Assembly (NCBI GenBank): GCA_002717765.1 | Contig: PBCB01000023.1 | Location: 6,151 to 13,785 of the forward strand | Origin: Fidelibacterota bacterium | Lineage (GTDB): Bacteria; Marinisomatota; Marinisomatia; Marinisomatales; TCS55 | Length of the DNA stretch: 7,635 bases | Direction of reading: 5' to 3' | Part shown: in pieces, positions 7,607 through 7,635 of the stretch | Numbering within the stretch: the stretch's first letter is position 1 | Layout of the letters: every line of letters starts with the position of its first letter | The notes under the pieces: model-generated | What the model was told of the DNA's origin: nothing | What the model saw: the letters and a program-made list of their open reading frames with translations, nothing else | Databases searched by the model: none | Position numbers and translations under genes: made by a program

Positions 7607-7635
7607 ATTTCTAGTTAAATAAATTGAGAAACTAC

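Noticed and set aside
7607..7635. Promoter upstream of tilS
   Set aside because: Only 29 bases are visible; they are AT-rich but contain no pair of elements I can support.

Overview
This window is an AT-rich (by eye about one third G+C) stretch of bacterial chromosome. It carries seven genes, all on the minus strand and almost without gaps, so reading in the direction of transcription runs from high to low coordinates: tilS, hpt, ftsH, [terminator hairpin], folP, cdaA, prfB, lysS (cut by the window edge). There are no RNA genes, mobile elements, CRISPR arrays or long non-coding stretches. The largest gap is 61 bases, between ftsH and folP.

The gene content is housekeeping. tilS makes lysidine on the isoleucine tRNA that reads AUA. 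hpt salvages purine bases. ftsH is the membrane-bound quality-control protease. folP is dihydropteroate synthase of folate synthesis. cdaA makes the second messenger cyclic di-AMP. prfB is release factor 2 and lysS is lysyl-tRNA synthetase. The tilS-hpt-ftsH block is tightly packed (a 4-base ATGA overlap, then a 3-base gap). The folP-cdaA-prfB-lysS block is also tight (stop codon abutting the start, then gaps of 16 and 23 bases). A good intrinsic terminator lies between the two blocks, so I read this as two transcription units or one unit with an internal attenuator.

The most informative detail is in prfB. The gene is not one uninterrupted reading frame. It starts at 2040, meets an in-frame TGA as codon 25, and continues in the +1 frame through the classical release factor 2 recoding site (GGAGG, 3-base spacer, CTT TGA C). 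A simple reading-frame call beginning at 2012 gives a wrong N-terminus. The joined product is 366 residues, close to the 365 of E. coli RF2.

Taxonomy is inference only. The window suggests a member of the FCB group (Bacteroidota, Marinimicrobia/SAR406, Chlorobi and relatives), probably an AT-rich environmental or marine lineage. The reasons are: Shine-Dalgarno sequences are nearly absent before the starts although one is kept at the prfB frameshift site; TilS has Bacteroidota-like motif wording; LysRS has an NEGMDR-HNPEFT style motif 2; and folP is followed directly by cdaA. Against a typical Bacteroidota, the FtsH wording (HEGGH, GVTMQLP) also resembles deltaproteobacterial proteins, so an FCB lineage such as Marinimicrobia is a guess rather than a call.

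I see no previously undescribed system here. The items worth a second look are the prfB recoding site, the terminator almost touching the folP start, and the lack of the usual cdaR/glmM partners after cdaA.
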